NCBI RefSeq assembly: GCF_011378715.1
Contig: NZ_WTKU01000003.1
Location: 248,001 to 312,000 of the forward strand
From: Psychromonas sp. SA13A
GTDB lineage: Bacteria; Pseudomonadota; Gammaproteobacteria; Enterobacterales; Psychromonadaceae
Reading direction: 5' to 3'
DNA length: 64,000 nucleotides
The position numbers were made by a program, and so were the translations under genes. This document shows positions 9,265 to 18,539 of the stretch, one piece after another (the first letter of the stretch is position 1; each line of letters starts with the position of its first letter). A model generated the notes under the pieces. That model worked only from the letters and a program-made list of their open reading frames with translations, was not told where the DNA came from and ran no database searches.

Positions 9265-9391
9265 AACTTAGTGCTTTGAATTCGTAGCTAATACACTCTA
9301 TGTAATATGAAAGTTTTAAGCTAAAGTTTTTAACTGCGAACTACTTTCACTAAACACTTCTTAATTAAATATTTTATGAGCAACAAATAAA

Positions 9392-9418
9392 AAAGGACCA
9401 ATATTATATTAGTCCTTT
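9392..9418 (-). terminator. Terminator of the minus-strand phosphoribosyltransferase gene
   Basis: Arms 9392-9402 and 9408-9418 pair with one mismatch around a 5-nt loop. Read on the minus strand, the stem is followed by a run of T residues, the form of a rho-independent terminator. Confidence 0.65.
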
Positions 9419-9476
9419 AGTCGTAAGCAGTTCTTAATGTTTGAGTATTAATGCTCGTTTATTAACGCTTCATAAA

Positions 9477-10070
9477 TTAACTTTTAACAAATGATTTAGC
9501 GTCTATGTGGTTAAAAGCAAATGACTTATGAGTTTTGATCTCTTCAAGTGATAATCCTTGTAACTCATAGGGAAATACAACCCAATCATCGGTCTGATTA
9601 ACAAAGTAGTCCGGGCCTATATTTTCCGGTAATGATGCTTTTTTCCATACGGTTGCAATACGGACATCAGAGGGCATGTTTCGCTTAAGTCTAACTTTAA
9701 GCTCGTTGATTACCGCATCAGCGTTTTTACCAGAGCGATACATGTCATCTACAATCAGTAACTTATCATTAGCATTTAGCTGTTTTACTAAGTAAGTTAA
9801 ACCATGTACATGAATAGGTTGGTTTACACTATCTTGATCATGATAACTATCAAAACCACCGTAGGAAGTACGGATAGAGATATGGTCAGTTTTGACACCT
9901 AATGTTTGCAAACACTCCTGCACATAGATACCTACCGAACTACCACCGCGCCATAAGCCAACAATAAAGGTTGGCTTAAAATCACTTGCCATAATTTGGG
10001 TTGCTAATTGAAAGGATTCTTCTATTAGCGTGTCTTCATCTAAAAAGATTTTTTCACTGTATTTAGCCAA
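9477..10070 (-). CDS. Phosphoribosyltransferase, divergent PRPP loop
   Basis: 197 residues with a type I PRTase fold. FIVGLWRGGSSVG is the early loop, and LLIVDDMYRSGKNADAV occupies the place of the PRPP-binding motif. Usually this motif reads VDD followed by a TG[KR][ST] turn, as in the neighbouring paralogue; here the turn is YRSGKN, so activity or substrate may differ. The likely start is a TTG at 10070, since the next methionine is inside the domain. The partner gene 10190-10768 is homologous and divergent. Both resemble xanthine/hypoxanthine PRTases of the Gpt type, but the base is not determined. Confidence 0.8.
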   Translation of the reverse strand: MAKYSEKIFLDEDTLIEESFQLATQIMASDFKPTFIVGLWRGGSSVGIYVQECLQTLGVKTDHISIRTSYGGFDSYHDQDSVNQPIHVHGLTYLVKQLNANDKLLIVDDMYRSGKNADAVINELKVRLKRNMPSDVRIATVWKKASLPENIGPDYFVNQTDDWVVFPYELQGLSLEEIKTHKSFAFNHIDAKSFVKS

Positions 10071-10189
10071 GAAATTACCAACTTAATGTGTTAAATTTAC
10101 AAAATAATTAATCGAAAAATTAGAACATAAACAAGATTTTAATTCAATCTTTAGTGGCACTATCTTTAAATGTTTTACTGGGAAATAAC

Positions 10190-10768
10190 ATGTCAGACAA
10201 ACAGTATTTAACCGCACAAACCCTATTAGAAGATTCTTATGCTTTAGCGCGTAAAATTTTAGACAGTGAGTTTAAACCTACTTTTATTGTTGCTATCTGG
10301 CGTGGTGGTGCGCCAATTGGTATTGCGGTGCAGGAGTTCTTAGCCGTACACGGAACTCAATCGGATCATATTGCTATCAGAACGTCTTCTTATGCTGCTG
10401 CCATCGACCAACAGCAAAAGGAAGTACGTGTACATGGTTTGAACTATTTAGTTAAAAACTTACAACATCACGATAAATTATTATTGGTAGATGATGTTTT
10501 TGACACGGGTCGTTCTATTGAAGCGATAATTCAAGAGTTACAAAGAAAAACCAGACTTAACATGCCTGAAGATGTGAGAGTGGCGGTGCCGTATTACAAA
10601 CCATCACGTAATCTAACCAACCGTGTGCCAGATTATTATATTCATGAAACCGATGCTTGGTTAAAATACCCGCATTCTCTTGAAGGTTTATGTGCACAGG
10701 AAATTGCTGCACAACGTCCGCGCCTCTATGAAATTATCAAAGATTTCCTACCTGCTGAAGATAAGTAG
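10190..10768 (+). CDS. Phosphoribosyltransferase (hypoxanthine/xanthine type)
   Basis: 192 residues from ATG 10190, which has GGGA at a suitable distance; a GTG at 10154 would add 12 unlikely residues. FIVAIWRGGAPIGIAV and the PRPP loop LLLVDDVFDTGRSIEAI are canonical for purine PRTases, which join a base to PRPP in salvage. It shares long identical stretches with the minus-strand paralogue at 9477, such as VHGLNYLVK against VHGLTYLVK, so the pair arose by duplication. The 119-bp gap between them must hold both promoters. No PurR-like palindrome is visible. Confidence 0.85.
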   Translation: MSDKQYLTAQTLLEDSYALARKILDSEFKPTFIVAIWRGGAPIGIAVQEFLAVHGTQSDHIAIRTSSYAAAIDQQQKEVRVHGLNYLVKNLQHHDKLLLVDDVFDTGRSIEAIIQELQRKTRLNMPEDVRVAVPYYKPSRNLTNRVPDYYIHETDAWLKYPHSLEGLCAQEIAAQRPRLYEIIKDFLPAEDK

Positions 10769-10804
10769 TTTCGGTAAAATCCTTTCCATAAACAACTATC
10801 CTAC

Positions 10805-10834
10805 AAACCAGTGTTACGTTAAGCACTGGTTTTA
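10805..10834 (+). terminator. Terminator after phosphoribosyltransferase
   Basis: A 9-bp perfect stem (10805-10813 with 10824-10832) with a 10-nt loop is followed by a short T-rich tail, 36 bases after the stop codon. Confidence 0.6.
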
Positions 10835-11047
10835 TATCAAACATATAGCTGCTATTTCTATAGCGAAACCGGTCGTCTCCCCCCGATTGATTATTGCATC
10901 TGCAATGATAAAGGCTAAATAATAAACAAAACTCCCATTGGATTTTTAATTGTCGATATTCGACTAACATAAAGTGGCATAATTGGAGATTGCAGACTAG
11001 GCTAAGTGTCTAATTTAAAATCTTATACTATTTCAGAGTGGAACTTT

Positions 11048-12673
11048 ATGACTATCAATTTACGTTTAATTATTGGTTTTGGCGTGGTGATTTTGATGAT
11101 GATAGTGTTAACCGCTATCAGTATACATAGGGTTAATTTTATTGATGCTACGATCACTGAAATGACAGATGTCAATTCGGTTAAGCAGCGTTATGCTATT
11201 AATTTTAGAGGCAGTGTTCACGACCGAGCGATTGCGATTCGAGATGTTGTGTTTGCAAGAAACGAAAGTGAATTAAATACCGATATTGCTAATATACAAA
11301 AACTAGATAAATTCTATCAACAATCTGCTGCAGAAATGCAATCACAAATGTCGTCTGCGGATGTTAGCGCAGAAGAAAAACGCATTTATACCTCGATTAA
11401 TCAAATTGAACAGAAAACTATGCCTTTGATAGAGCAAGTGATAAGCGCTAAGCAAAGTGGCAATATTGTATTAGCGAATGATGTCTTACTTAACCAAGCA
11501 AGAGGTGCATTTGTAGACTGGCTGAGTATTATCAACGAATTTATTGATTATCAGGAAAAGGTTAACCAACAGGCCACTAAGGAAGTTCGTGAAGTTGCGA
11601 GTTCGTTTCAGAGCTGGATGATTATATTAACCAGTATTGCGATGGTAATAGGTTTAGCGGTTGCTTATCGCATTAGTTTTCAAGTTAGGCGGTCAGTGGG
11701 CGGCGATCCTCAGGAAGCGGCTACAGTTGTGGCTAGAATTTCAAAGGGTGATTTGACGGGGCAGATAAACTCATGTTGTCCAAATAGCATGTTGGCATCG
11801 GTTGGTTTGATGCAACAGCAACTAAAAACGACTGTGAATAGTATTGTGGCTTCTTCGGCTGAGTTATCAGAACGTGCAATATCTGTAACCGCTGGCTCGT
11901 TGCAAGCACTGCATGCCGCTGATAAACAGGTTGTGCAAACTAATCATGCCAAAAACGATCTCGATTCTATGAGTCATAGTATTCACAATGTTGTTGATAC
12001 AGTGAAACAAACTGAAAGTAATTCTCAAGCTACGGTTGAGTTATCAAAACGAGGTCGAGAAGCGGTTCAAAATGTTGCCACTGAAATTGAAAAAATTTCT
12101 AATACTGTAAAAGCGACAGTGACACAAGTTAACGTATTGCAAGAAAGAACCCGTGAAATTGGCGAAATTATTAATGTTATTCGTGGTATTTCAGATCAAA
12201 CCAATCTTTTAGCTTTAAATGCAGCTATTGAGGCAGCCCGAGCTGGTGAAACAGGTAGAGGGTTTGCAGTTGTTGCCGATGAAGTTCGCCAACTGGCATT
12301 AAGAACAGGTGAGGCAACGGGGGAAATTGAAACCATGATTAATCAAGTACAGGGTGATACGCAAGCTTCTGTTACTGCAATGGAAACAACGGTACCGCAA
12401 GTAGAAAAAGGGTTAACACTGACCCATCAAGCAAATGAATTATTGAATGATATTCAACGCCAGGCTGATGATTCGTTAGTTAAGGTATTAGAGGTTGTCG
12501 GCGCTACCAATGAACAGGTTGCTACCATTGATAACGTGGCACAAGGAATGGAGGAGATAACGGTTATGTCTCGAGAAACGAGTGAAACATTGAAAAATAA
12601 TGTTAACCAAGCTGAGCTGCTTGAGAATTTAGCCAAGAGCCTGAAAAAAGATACTGACTACTTTACTATTTAG
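11048..12673 (+). CDS. Methyl-accepting chemotaxis protein, four-helix-bundle sensor
   Basis: 541 residues from ATG 11048, which has AGAGTGGA upstream; a GTG at 11006 is less likely. It has TM1 near residues 10-30 and a periplasmic four-helix-bundle ligand domain, with [18 protein letters not shown] typical of the 4HB_MCP class. TM2 lies near 190-210, followed by HAMP ([19 protein letters not shown]) and a cytoplasmic signalling hairpin whose tip reads [20 protein letters not shown]. It senses a small ligand and controls CheA. The C-terminus lacks a recognisable CheR-tethering pentapeptide. The gene is monocistronic. Confidence 0.93.
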   Translation: MTINLRLIIGFGVVILMMIVLTAISIHRVNFIDATITEMTDVNSVKQRYAINFRGSVHDRAIAIRDVVFARNESELNTDIANIQKLDKFYQQSAAEMQSQMSSADVSAEEKRIYTSINQIEQKTMPLIEQVISAKQSGNIVLANDVLLNQARGAFVDWLSIINEFIDYQEKVNQQATKEVREVASSFQSWMIILTSIAMVIGLAVAYRISFQVRRSVGGDPQEAATVVARISKGDLTGQINSCCPNSMLASVGLMQQQLKTTVNSIVASSAELSERAISVTAGSLQALHAADKQVVQTNHAKNDLDSMSHSIHNVVDTVKQTESNSQATVELSKRGREAVQNVATEIEKISNTVKATVTQVNVLQERTREIGEIINVIRGISDQTNLLALNAAIEAARAGETGRGFAVVADEVRQLALRTGEATGEIETMINQVQGDTQASVTAMETTVPQVEKGLTLTHQANELLNDIQRQADDSLVKVLEVVGATNEQVATIDNVAQGMEEITVMSRETSETLKNNVNQAELLENLAKSLKKDTDYFTI

Positions 12674-12705
12674 TCACTTAACTTTCATACTATCATTCTC
12701 CAATC

Positions 12706-12739
12706 AAAGCCCTGTCACTGTTTTAGTGACGGGGCTTTT
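12706..12739 (+). terminator. Rho-independent terminator of the chemoreceptor gene
   Basis: A 14-bp stem with a single G-T pair (12706-12719 with 12725-12738), a 5-nt loop and a T run at its end. Confidence 0.85.
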
Positions 12740-12833
12740 AGTAACTAACGCAAGCGTACCCATCTTATAGGTTTTGATCGTTAGCGTGCGATAAGAGAGC
12801 AATAGATAATAGAAGATGCATGATGAATCTACT

Positions 12834-12868
12834 AAAAAGCGCTAGCAAGGTCTCCCCTGATAGCGCTT
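12834..12868 (-). terminator. Terminator of the BCCT carrier gene
   Basis: An 8-bp perfect stem (12837-12844 with 12861-12868). On the minus strand it is followed by five T residues, about 70 bases past the stop codon at 12938. Confidence 0.6.
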
Positions 12869-12937
12869 AATATCGGCTACGTTAATCTCTAATTTGTTAC
12901 CGGCTAAAGTTATTAAGATTAGTCCTGTAGCAGTGCG

Positions 12938-14518
12938 TTATTTGTATAGAGATCGTTCGCTATTTAAGCCTTTGATTAAACTCACGCACATAATCAACAG
13001 TACAAAAGTAAAGGGCAGTGCAGTGGTTACTACACCTGATTGCAATGCTTGTAGTGCTTCTTTACCACCAATCCACAGCATTACAGCTGCAATAGCACCT
13101 TCTATTGTTGCCCAGAAAATACGTTGAGGAACCGGTGCGTCAATTTTACCGCCTGCAGTAATACTATCGATAACTAATGACCCTGAGTCAGAAGATGTAA
13201 CAAAGAATATCAGGATTAAAACAATTGAAATCACAGAGATGACATCACCATAAGGTAATGCATCGTATACGTGGAATAACGTTAACGATATATCTGTTAA
13301 GCCATTGGCGCCTAACTCACCTACTTTATTAATAACTTGATCAATTGCAATACCACCAAAGATAGCCATCCAAATAATGGTCATAAAAGTGGGTACAAAG
13401 ATCACGCAGAATAGGAATTGGCGAACGGTACGGCCTTTAGAAATACGAGCAATAAACATACCTACAAATGGTGACCAAGAGATCCACCAAGCCCAATAAA
13501 AGACGGTCCACCCTTGCATCCAAACTGTATCATCACGGCCATGAGGGTTACTCAATGCAACAATATTTTCAGCATAAGCGATAAAGGTCTCTGGAATGGT
13601 GACTACGATAATGTCAAAACCTACGTAAGCCACAAATAAAAGTAGAGCAAATGCAAAAATCATATTGATATTACTAAGTAATTTTACACCGCCTTCAATA
13701 CCTCGAATGATCGATAAAATAGCAATAAAAGTAACAAAAGCAATCACTATAAATTGCATGCCCAAGCCACCGTCGGTACCAAATACATGATTAATACCAC
13801 TGGTTGCTTGTTGTGCACCTAATCCTAAAGAAGTCGCTAAACCGAACAGTGTTGCTAATACCGCTAAGATATCAACAACGTGCCCTAACCATCCCCATGC
13901 TCTATCACCGAATATAGGAAAGAAGACAGAGCGAATTGATAAAGGTAACCCTTTATTATAAGCAAAAAAGGCTAATGATAAGGCCACAATGGCATAGATA
14001 GCCCAACCATGAATACCCCAGTGGAAAATAGTTGCGCCCATTGCTAGTGCTTTTGCTTCGGGTGTATAAGGGGTTACATTAAAGGGAGTTCCCCACCAAT
14101 CTGTAAAGTAAGCTGTTGGTTCTGCTACGCCCCAAAAAAGAAGACCGATACCCATTCCTGCTGCAAATAGCATCGCTAGCCATGATGGTGTCGAATATTC
14201 AGCTTTTGCCTCTTTACCTCCGATGCGAATTTTTCCTAATGGCGAAACCATTAACACTAAGGAGAAAAGAAGAAAGAAGTTAGTGGCCCACATGAATAGC
14301 ACGTCAAATTGTTCCATAATACCGTTTTTGACGCTATTTAATGCTTCTTTAGCTGTGATTGGGTCGACTAGTAAGGTGATTGCAATGAATAGGCAAATAA
14401 GTCCTGCACTGGTACCAAAGACAGGGTTGTGAATATCAAACCCCCATTTTTGTAAGTTATCTTGACCTACCTGATAGTCAGTAGTCTCGATACTGTATTT
14501 TTGTTGTTGATTATCCAT
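12938..14518 (-). CDS. BCCT-family betaine/carnitine/choline transporter
   Basis: 526 residues and about twelve transmembrane helices. The signature AAGMGIGLLFWGVAEP matches the glycine-rich third helix of sodium-coupled BCCT carriers such as BetP. The WWISWSPFVGMFIARISKGRT stretch (split near the middle) covers the conserved tryptophan-rich eighth helix and the following loop. It imports an osmoprotectant, probably glycine betaine, at the inner membrane; choline or carnitine cannot be excluded. The C-terminal tail is short, so osmosensing by a long tail is unlikely. It complements the ABC betaine system at 60897-64000. Confidence 0.92.
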   Translation of the reverse strand: MDNQQQKYSIETTDYQVGQDNLQKWGFDIHNPVFGTSAGLICLFIAITLLVDPITAKEALNSVKNGIMEQFDVLFMWATNFFLLFSLVLMVSPLGKIRIGGKEAKAEYSTPSWLAMLFAAGMGIGLLFWGVAEPTAYFTDWWGTPFNVTPYTPEAKALAMGATIFHWGIHGWAIYAIVALSLAFFAYNKGLPLSIRSVFFPIFGDRAWGWLGHVVDILAVLATLFGLATSLGLGAQQATSGINHVFGTDGGLGMQFIVIAFVTFIAILSIIRGIEGGVKLLSNINMIFAFALLLFVAYVGFDIIVVTIPETFIAYAENIVALSNPHGRDDTVWMQGWTVFYWAWWISWSPFVGMFIARISKGRTVRQFLFCVIFVPTFMTIIWMAIFGGIAIDQVINKVGELGANGLTDISLTLFHVYDALPYGDVISVISIVLILIFFVTSSDSGSLVIDSITAGGKIDAPVPQRIFWATIEGAIAAVMLWIGGKEALQALQSGVVTTALPFTFVLLIMCVSLIKGLNSERSLYK

Positions 14519-15012
14519 AATATTATTCGTTTATGCCTTTAAAACATCTGTTAATTAAAAAGTAAATTAAAACGCTTAAAAATTATTAACCGTCATTAAT
14601 CGTTATTATTGATGATTAAGCTTAGCTTAATTAATGTTTGTTGCACCTTTGAGGGTGAAACGGTTACCGCATAGCGATAGTACAATGTAATCAGTAAATA
14701 TCTAACTTTTATTCACTGTTAGATCATAGTTTTTTGCAGTTAAATAAAACGACTAAAAATAATTATTCAGTGGTTAATTAGCGCTGTTAAGGTAAAGGTA
14801 TTCAATAGTTATTCTGTTCTAGTTTGGTTAGATTATTCACTGTATCTTTTTGTTTATTAGCTGCAAGTTGTTTGAAAGTGTTCGAGCTAGTCATACAAGC
14901 TTTGGTTGTTTAAGTGGACGTTGAAGTTGATTTTTAGCCATTGGCTTAATTTTTCCTAGTTCTGCCTAGTTTTATTTATTGGCAATTAGTAATGTTAAGT
15001 TGCCACTAAACT
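14519..15012. other. 494-bp gap between BCCT gene and yqj-like operon
   Basis: It is AT-rich. It should carry the promoter of the minus-strand BCCT gene at its left end and the end of the yqj-like operon at its right end. A 10-bp unit (CCTAGTTYTR) is repeated twice near 14955-14975. I see no gene and no clear terminator. Confidence 0.35.
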
Positions 15013-15258
15013 TTATAGCTTCATAAATAGTTTTATTAAACTGGGTAATATAGACTTAGTAGAGGAGGTTGGTTGACTAACGATACCTTTGGCAAAACCT
15101 GCACCAAAAGAAGCCATGAGCCCCTTTTTTGATGCTAATAATGTCTCGATATTAGCTTTAGCATCAAGTGTGGCTTGCTTATCTAGGAGACTGGCATTAG
15201 TGTATTCTTGCTCAGTAAGACGTACTGCATCTATCTCGTTCTGAATAATAAACTTCAT
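15013..15258 (-). CDS. YqjK-like small protein
   Basis: 81 residues. CAGGAT precedes the ATG. It is the third gene of a minus-strand operon after YqjD- and YqjE-like genes, the same order as yqjD-yqjE-yqjK in enterobacteria, and it has a similar size. The sequence is mostly polar and helical with a hydrophobic glycine-rich part (LMASFGAGFAKGIVS). Sequence similarity to YqjK is weak by eye, so the name rests mainly on position. Confidence 0.5.
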   Translation of the reverse strand: MKFIIQNEIDAVRLTEQEYTNASLLDKQATLDAKANIETLLASKKGLMASFGAGFAKGIVSQPTSSTKSILPSLIKLFMKL

Positions 15259-15270
15259 ATTTTTATCCTG

Positions 15271-15690
15271 CTATGACTTCAGTGCAAGTTGCGCCAGCGT
15301 TGCATTAAATCCAACTAACTGCCATATGCTTTTTAATTGTTTAAATAACCAAAACCCTAATCCGATATTAATCACTAGCAATAATATAATTGGCATGCTC
15401 AGGGATAAGCTTAAGTAATAAATGATGAATCCAATACCGACATTAAGTAGTGCCCATACCATGACTGTAATCACTATTAATGCAATGCTAATAGCAAATG
15501 AGAGTAGAATCGCGCTGAGGCTTAACTTAGCCTCAGCGGCAACTAAATTCTTGGCGGCAATTAGCTTGACTACTTTACTGCCTAATAACGTTTCTAAACT
15601 GTCATAAGTGTTCTGAAATGATGCTGACTGTTCTTCTAAATCGTTATCAGGTTGCTTTTCAAATGAGTCTTTTTGCTCTGAAATATCCAT
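15271..15690 (-). CDS. YqjE-like membrane protein (holin superfamily, DUF1469 type)
   Basis: 139 residues. An acidic cytosolic start is followed by an amphipathic segment (LETLLGSKVVKLIAAKNLVAAEAKLS) and two long hydrophobic helices (ISIALIVITVMVWALL and LSMPIILLLVINIGLGFWLF). This plan is that of YqjE-type phage-holin-superfamily proteins. It lies between the YqjD- and YqjK-like genes with short spacing. The function of the family is not settled; a link to ribosome hibernation or envelope stress is suggested only by YqjD. Confidence 0.75.
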   Translation of the reverse strand: MDISEQKDSFEKQPDNDLEEQSASFQNTYDSLETLLGSKVVKLIAAKNLVAAEAKLSLSAILLSFAISIALIVITVMVWALLNVGIGFIIYYLSLSLSMPIILLLVINIGLGFWLFKQLKSIWQLVGFNATLAQLALKS

Positions 15691-15731
15691 ACTAACCTTC
15701 GCTTCGATTGTTTACTTGACGGTTTCACTTT

Positions 15732-16046
15732 TTACTTTCTTTTTAATAGTGATGAGACCAGCATACCAACAGTGAATGCGATACCAGCAGCAGCGATTGG
15801 GTTTTCTGTCGCGTATTTTTTAACCGCAGACTTATTCCATTTATCTTCTATTTCACCCTGTTTCTTTGCTAGTGTTTCAGAACTGCTGTGCGCAGTTTCA
15901 CGTAATGATTCTTCAGCTGTACCTACTTTATCAGCTAATGTATCTACAGAATCGTGTAACGTATCTTGTAACTTATCAGTAACTGGGTGATCTTCTTTTA
16001 AGGTATTTTTTAAATCAGCTTTCGTTGCTTGTTTTGACTGTGCCAT
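15732..16046 (-). CDS. YqjD/ElaB-like DUF883 membrane-tethered protein
   Basis: 104 residues from ATG 16046, chosen because AGAGGA lies about ten bases upstream; an ATG at 16079 lacks this. The body is a polar, long helical stretch with coiled-coil character (ADKVGTAEESLRETAHSSSE). The end is the typical DUF883 tail: NPIAAAGIAFTVGMLVSSLL followed by KRK. E. coli YqjD uses such a tail to bind the inner membrane and its other part to bind ribosomes in stationary phase. First gene of the three-gene operon. Confidence 0.85.
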   Translation of the reverse strand: MAQSKQATKADLKNTLKEDHPVTDKLQDTLHDSVDTLADKVGTAEESLRETAHSSSETLAKKQGEIEDKWNKSAVKKYATENPIAAAGIAFTVGMLVSSLLKRK

Positions 16047-17014
16047 TTTATTTTCCTCTTCAGTTATTGAAATCGACAATGATTGAACTATGTAATCTCA
16101 TGTAATCTCGGTAATGTTGATTACTTCATATTGTGTTCAATAAGGTAGTTGCAACTAATGGGCCAGTTATTTAATGTTTACTTATCAATGGCTTACTATT
16201 TTCATTCGAGTAACATTAAAAGCAGGCATGTAAATTTTTCAGGCATTCGTTGTAATATTTTCACAATACAACAAATAGTGATTCTAATGACGTTTACTTC
16301 ACCTCTTAGTTTGAATGTTACTTTCGCTTAGATGTTTGCATTTATTAGAATATTTTGATTCATTCAAATCCTTTTACTTATTCAAACCTTTTACTTATTC
16401 AAACATAAGGTCACCTATATTTTTTCTACATTTGATTCATGTGACAGTGAATGTGTGAAGTAATAGAGCATATAAATCTTATCGTGTTTACATTTAAATT
16501 CGCTGCTTGTACTAAATTGAGTTAATGGGGGAAGTACTTAATTTTGAATAATTATTAATATCCCCATTTGTAGTACAAGTGTTGGCTTTATTTCAACTTT
16601 AATCATTGTTTTAAATAAGTTAATTGTCGCTACATTAAAATTTGAAAATACTATCTCACGAGTGATAGGTATTAAATACTTGATTTTTGTTTTTAAATTT
16701 AATTTAAGTTGTTGTTTTTGTTCATTTATTTTGTTTTTTGTTTGTTTTTGGTCATCTGATTGGATTCTTTGATATTTATGCGAACATCATTTAATAGTGA
16801 TAAAGGTCTAAGTTTGTAGGGACTAAGCGTGATCCGCATCATACCCGTATGTTTTATTATTGTAATACTTAATGTTGTTTGTAATATACAAGGGTAGACG
16901 ATTAATAACGACACAGTTTTTACAAAAATTTTTACCACTCATTGTAGTCATTACCCATTTATTTAATGAACCATGATTACAAAAATAAATATTTTTAATA
17001 AGGAAGTGAAAATA
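16047..17014. other. 968-bp gap between yqjD-like and TRAP operons
   Basis: No convincing gene: the open frames here (16149-16331, 16726-16938) lack ribosome sites and protein-like composition. A degenerate 17-18-bp unit starting ATTCAAA is repeated in tandem at 16362-16404. The rest is very AT-rich. The gap is divergent (minus gene left, plus gene right), so promoters for both operons lie here. Confidence 0.4.
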
Positions 17015-17971
17015 ATGAAAAAAATCTTATTACCTTTAGTAGCTACATTGCTACTTGCACCAACTGCATATGCTAAAACACTAAACTTAGGGCACGCTAT
17101 GTCTCTAGAAAGTGCAGCTCACCAAGGTATGGTTATCATGGCTGAGAAAGTTAAAGAAAAGTCTGATGGCGACCTTACTATTAAGATTTTCCCAAATGGA
17201 CAACTTGGTTCTGAACGTGATCAGGCGGAGCAAGTGGTAACGGGTGCTATCGATATGGCTAAAATCAACGGTGGTTTAGCAGAATCTTTCGAACCCACTT
17301 TTAAAGTTAATGCGCTACCTTTCTTATTCCGTGATGTTCCACACATGAGAAAATTCATGAGAAGTGAAGCAGCAAAAGAGATGTTAGTTTCAAGCGAAGG
17401 TAAAGGTTTCATTGGTCTTACTTTTTATGATTCAGGTACACGTAGCTTTTACGCTAAAAAACCAATTAACTCTCCAGCAGATCTAGCCGGCATGAAAGTA
17501 CGTGTACCAGGGTCTCCAACTATGATGGAAATGGTTAATTTATTAGGCGGTAAAGCGACACCTGTACCATTCAATGAAGTTTACACTGCTTTGCAACAGG
17601 GTGTAATTGACGGTGCAGAAAATAATATTTCTAGCTTAGTTGAAATGAAACATAGTGAAGTTGCTAAATTTTACTCTATGGATCAGCATATGATGACCCC
17701 TGATGTGATTATCATTTCAGAAAACAAATGGAATTCATTAACAGCAGCAGAGCAAAAAATCTTAAAAGAAGCAGCGGCAGAGTCTCTTGAAGAACAGATC
17801 AAAATCTGGGACGCAACGGATAACATGAATAAAGCGAAAGGCATCAAAGAAGGCGTAACATTTATTGAAGTTGATAAAGCCCCTTTCCGCGCAGCTGTTA
17901 AACCAATGATTGATGAAGCTAAAAAAGATCCTAAGTTAGCGCACTTCATTGATAAAATTGAAGCACTTTAA
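17015..17971 (+). CDS. dctP: TRAP transporter solute-binding protein DctP
   Basis: 318 residues from ATG 17015, which has AAGGAAG upstream and begins the signal peptide (MKKILLPLVATLLLAPTAYA). The mature protein follows the DctP fold. MKVRVPGSPTMMEMVNLLGG carries the arginine that clamps the ligand carboxylate, followed by FNEVYTALQQGVIDGAENN. It delivers an organic acid, possibly a sugar acid as in YiaO-type proteins, to the DctQM permease. The exact ligand is unknown. First gene of the dctPQM operon. Confidence 0.93.
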   Translation: MKKILLPLVATLLLAPTAYAKTLNLGHAMSLESAAHQGMVIMAEKVKEKSDGDLTIKIFPNGQLGSERDQAEQVVTGAIDMAKINGGLAESFEPTFKVNALPFLFRDVPHMRKFMRSEAAKEMLVSSEGKGFIGLTFYDSGTRSFYAKKPINSPADLAGMKVRVPGSPTMMEMVNLLGGKATPVPFNEVYTALQQGVIDGAENNISSLVEMKHSEVAKFYSMDQHMMTPDVIIISENKWNSLTAAEQKILKEAAAESLEEQIKIWDATDNMNKAKGIKEGVTFIEVDKAPFRAAVKPMIDEAKKDPKLAHFIDKIEAL

Positions 17972-17992
17972 ATAAGTATTAGTAAAAATATA

Positions 17993-18021
17993 ATTTTGCC
18001 CTGGCCTTGCTAGGGCAAAAT
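17993..18021 (+). promoter_or_regulatory. Intercistronic hairpin between dctP and dctQ
   Basis: A perfect 10-bp stem (17993-18002 with 18012-18021) with a 9-nt loop lies between the binding-protein gene and the permease genes. Such hairpins commonly stabilise or partly terminate the message so that the binding protein is made in excess. That role is inferred. Confidence 0.6.
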
Positions 18022-18039
18022 CCTTCGAGGTATAACTAC

Positions 18040-18519
18040 ATGTTAACATCTTTCAGAAACCTACTTGATAGGTTGATTCTATTTATTTCTTCTTTTGCAT
18101 TAATGTTGCTAGTAGTAACCGTCACCTGGCAAGTCTTTAGTCGTTATGTGTTAAATGACCCAAGCAGCTGGACTGGTGAACTTGCTCGCTATACGATGGT
18201 GTGGCTTGGATTATTAGGAGCTGGTTATTTATTTGGTGTTAAAGGACATTTAGCGATAACGCTATTAGATGGCTATCTTAGAGGAAGAGCACATACAGCA
18301 TTACAATTACTCATCAATGGGATCTCTTTTGCATTTGTCTCTTTAGCAATGTTTAAAGGTGGTATTGCACTGATGGGAAGAACCGGCCAACAACTATCAC
18401 CTGCGTTGCAACTACCAATGTCTACCGTTTATTCAATATTACCTATTTCAGCCGTTATTATTCTTATTTATTTGACATTAAATACGATTGAACTTTTTTG
18501 TAAACCTCACAAAAAATAA
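18040..18519 (+). CDS. dctQ: TRAP transporter small permease DctQ
   Basis: 159 residues from ATG 18040 with CGAGGT upstream. Four hydrophobic helices. The conserved segments SRYVLNDPSSWTGELARY and FGVKGHLAI are typical of DctQ. It forms the membrane complex with DctM that takes up the substrate delivered by DctP. It lies between dctP and dctM with 20 bp to the latter. Confidence 0.92.
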   Translation: MLTSFRNLLDRLILFISSFALMLLVVTVTWQVFSRYVLNDPSSWTGELARYTMVWLGLLGAGYLFGVKGHLAITLLDGYLRGRAHTALQLLINGISFAFVSLAMFKGGIALMGRTGQQLSPALQLPMSTVYSILPISAVIILIYLTLNTIELFCKPHKK

Positions 18520-18539
18520 ATTTTAAAAGGATTCATATT

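Noticed and set aside
16149-16938. Two open frames (16149-16331 plus, 16726-16938 minus) in the gap before dctP
   Set aside because: Very AT-rich, no ribosome site, no recognisable domain; explained by composition.
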